Assembly: GCA_900752345.1 (NCBI GenBank)
Contig: CAADVA010000174.1
Location: forward strand, 1-12,473
DNA from: an uncultured Collinsella sp.
GTDB lineage: Bacteria > Actinomycetota > Coriobacteriia > Coriobacteriales > Coriobacteriaceae
Direction of reading: 5' to 3'
DNA length: 12,473 bases
Position 1 is the first letter of the stretch, and the number at the start of each line of letters is the position of its first letter. Below are positions 12,017 to 12,473 of this stretch, in pieces. Below the pieces are notes generated by a model that made no database searches, was not told the DNA's origin, and saw nothing but the letters and a program-made list of their open reading frames with translations. The position numbers were made by a program, and so were the translations under genes.

Positions 12017-12473
12017 ATGGACAACGCCCTGTTCGAGCTCAACTACGACGACCGCCAGGCTCGCCTGGAGGACGCTATTCGCATGACCGCTCCCGGAACG
12101 GCCCTGCGCCATGCCCTCGACATGATCATCGCCGGGCACATGGGCGCCCTTATCTGCGTCGGCGACACCGAGAACGTGCTCGCCGCCGGTGATGACGGCT
12201 TCAAGCTCGACGTCTCCTTCACCTCGAACCGACTCTTCGAGCTGTGCAAGATGGACGGTGCCGTGGTTCTGGACAAGGACCTGACCAAGATCCTGCGAGC
12301 TAATTACCACCTGAACCCCGACCCGTCGCTGCCCACGACCGAGACGGGCACTCGCCACAGGACCGCGGCGCGCATGAGCCTTCTTACCAAGGCGGTCGTA
12401 GTGTCGGTATCCGAGCGCCGCCAGGTCGTCAACGTCTACGTCGACGGCTCGGGCTTCGAGCTGAAGCCGCTCC
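12017..12473 (+). CDS. disA: Diadenylate cyclase / DNA integrity scanning protein DisA (5' part, runs off the window)
   Basis: DisA makes the second messenger c-di-AMP from two ATP molecules and slows this activity when its helix-hairpin-helix tail meets branched DNA. The first 152 residues are present, covering the DAC domain. LEDAIRMTAPGTALRHALD (17-35) and MGALICVGD are family hallmarks. The catalytic DGA motif is in KMDGAVVLD (residues 80-82), and the RHR motif is in TETGTRHRTA (113-115). Both are intact, so the cyclase should be active. VSERRQVVNVYVDG follows as expected. The middle helical and C-terminal DNA-binding domains lie beyond the right edge. The start ATG is fixed by AGGAGG 5 nt upstream. 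It directly follows clpC; radA, which lies between them in Bacillus, is absent here. Confidence 0.96.
   Translation, partial: MDNALFELNYDDRQARLEDAIRMTAPGTALRHALDMIIAGHMGALICVGDTENVLAAGDDGFKLDVSFTSNRLFELCKMDGAVVLDKDLTKILRANYHLNPDPSLPTTETGTRHRTAARMSLLTKAVVVSVSERRQVVNVYVDGSGFELKPL

Overview
The window looks like chromosomal DNA from a high-GC member of Coriobacteriia (Actinomycetota; Collinsella/Olsenella/Atopobiaceae-like). This is inferred from the GC-rich codon use of the housekeeping genes, the protein sequences of SecA, RF2 and DisA, and a very large BTAD-type regulator. Genus is not resolved. All complete genes are on the + strand.

Region 1 (1-1283) has no intact gene. It opens with a perfect 15-bp-stem intrinsic terminator (82-122) for a gene lying off the left edge. 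About 600 nt of compositionally mixed DNA without a supportable gene follows, including a stretch near 88% G+C. Then comes a decayed, frameshifted C-terminal fragment of an IS3-family transposase (about 761-1039). The region ends in an AT-rich leader (1040-1283) with a candidate promoter and a perfect dyad just before the next gene.

Region 2 (1284-4235) is one 983-aa regulator. It has a C-terminal OmpR-type winged helix plus bacterial transcriptional activator domain (BTAD), a long helical middle, and an N-terminal region that resembles a MalT/STAND NTPase whose P-loop has lost its GK[ST]. Its 5' half is much lower in G+C than its 3' half and its neighbours.

Region 3 (4364-9189) is a tight housekeeping operon: secA (Sec translocation ATPase), prfB (peptide chain release factor 2, no programmed frameshift) and a YitT-family membrane protein. 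Gaps are 10 and 7 nt. A long hairpin follows the last gene.

Region 4 (9323-12473) holds clpC (AAA+ unfoldase of the ClpCP protease) and the start of disA (diadenylate cyclase / DNA-integrity scanning protein), which runs off the right edge. The ctsR, mcsA, mcsB and radA genes that accompany clpC-disA in Bacillus are not between or immediately before them.

Two observations stand out. RF2 carries SPT instead of the usual SPF stop-codon-reading tripeptide, and all five complete genes end in TAG, a stop read by RF1 rather than RF2. The regulator appears to pair a degenerate NTPase-like sensor region with a SARP/BTAD output domain. I found no CRISPR array, tRNA, rRNA or obvious defence system.
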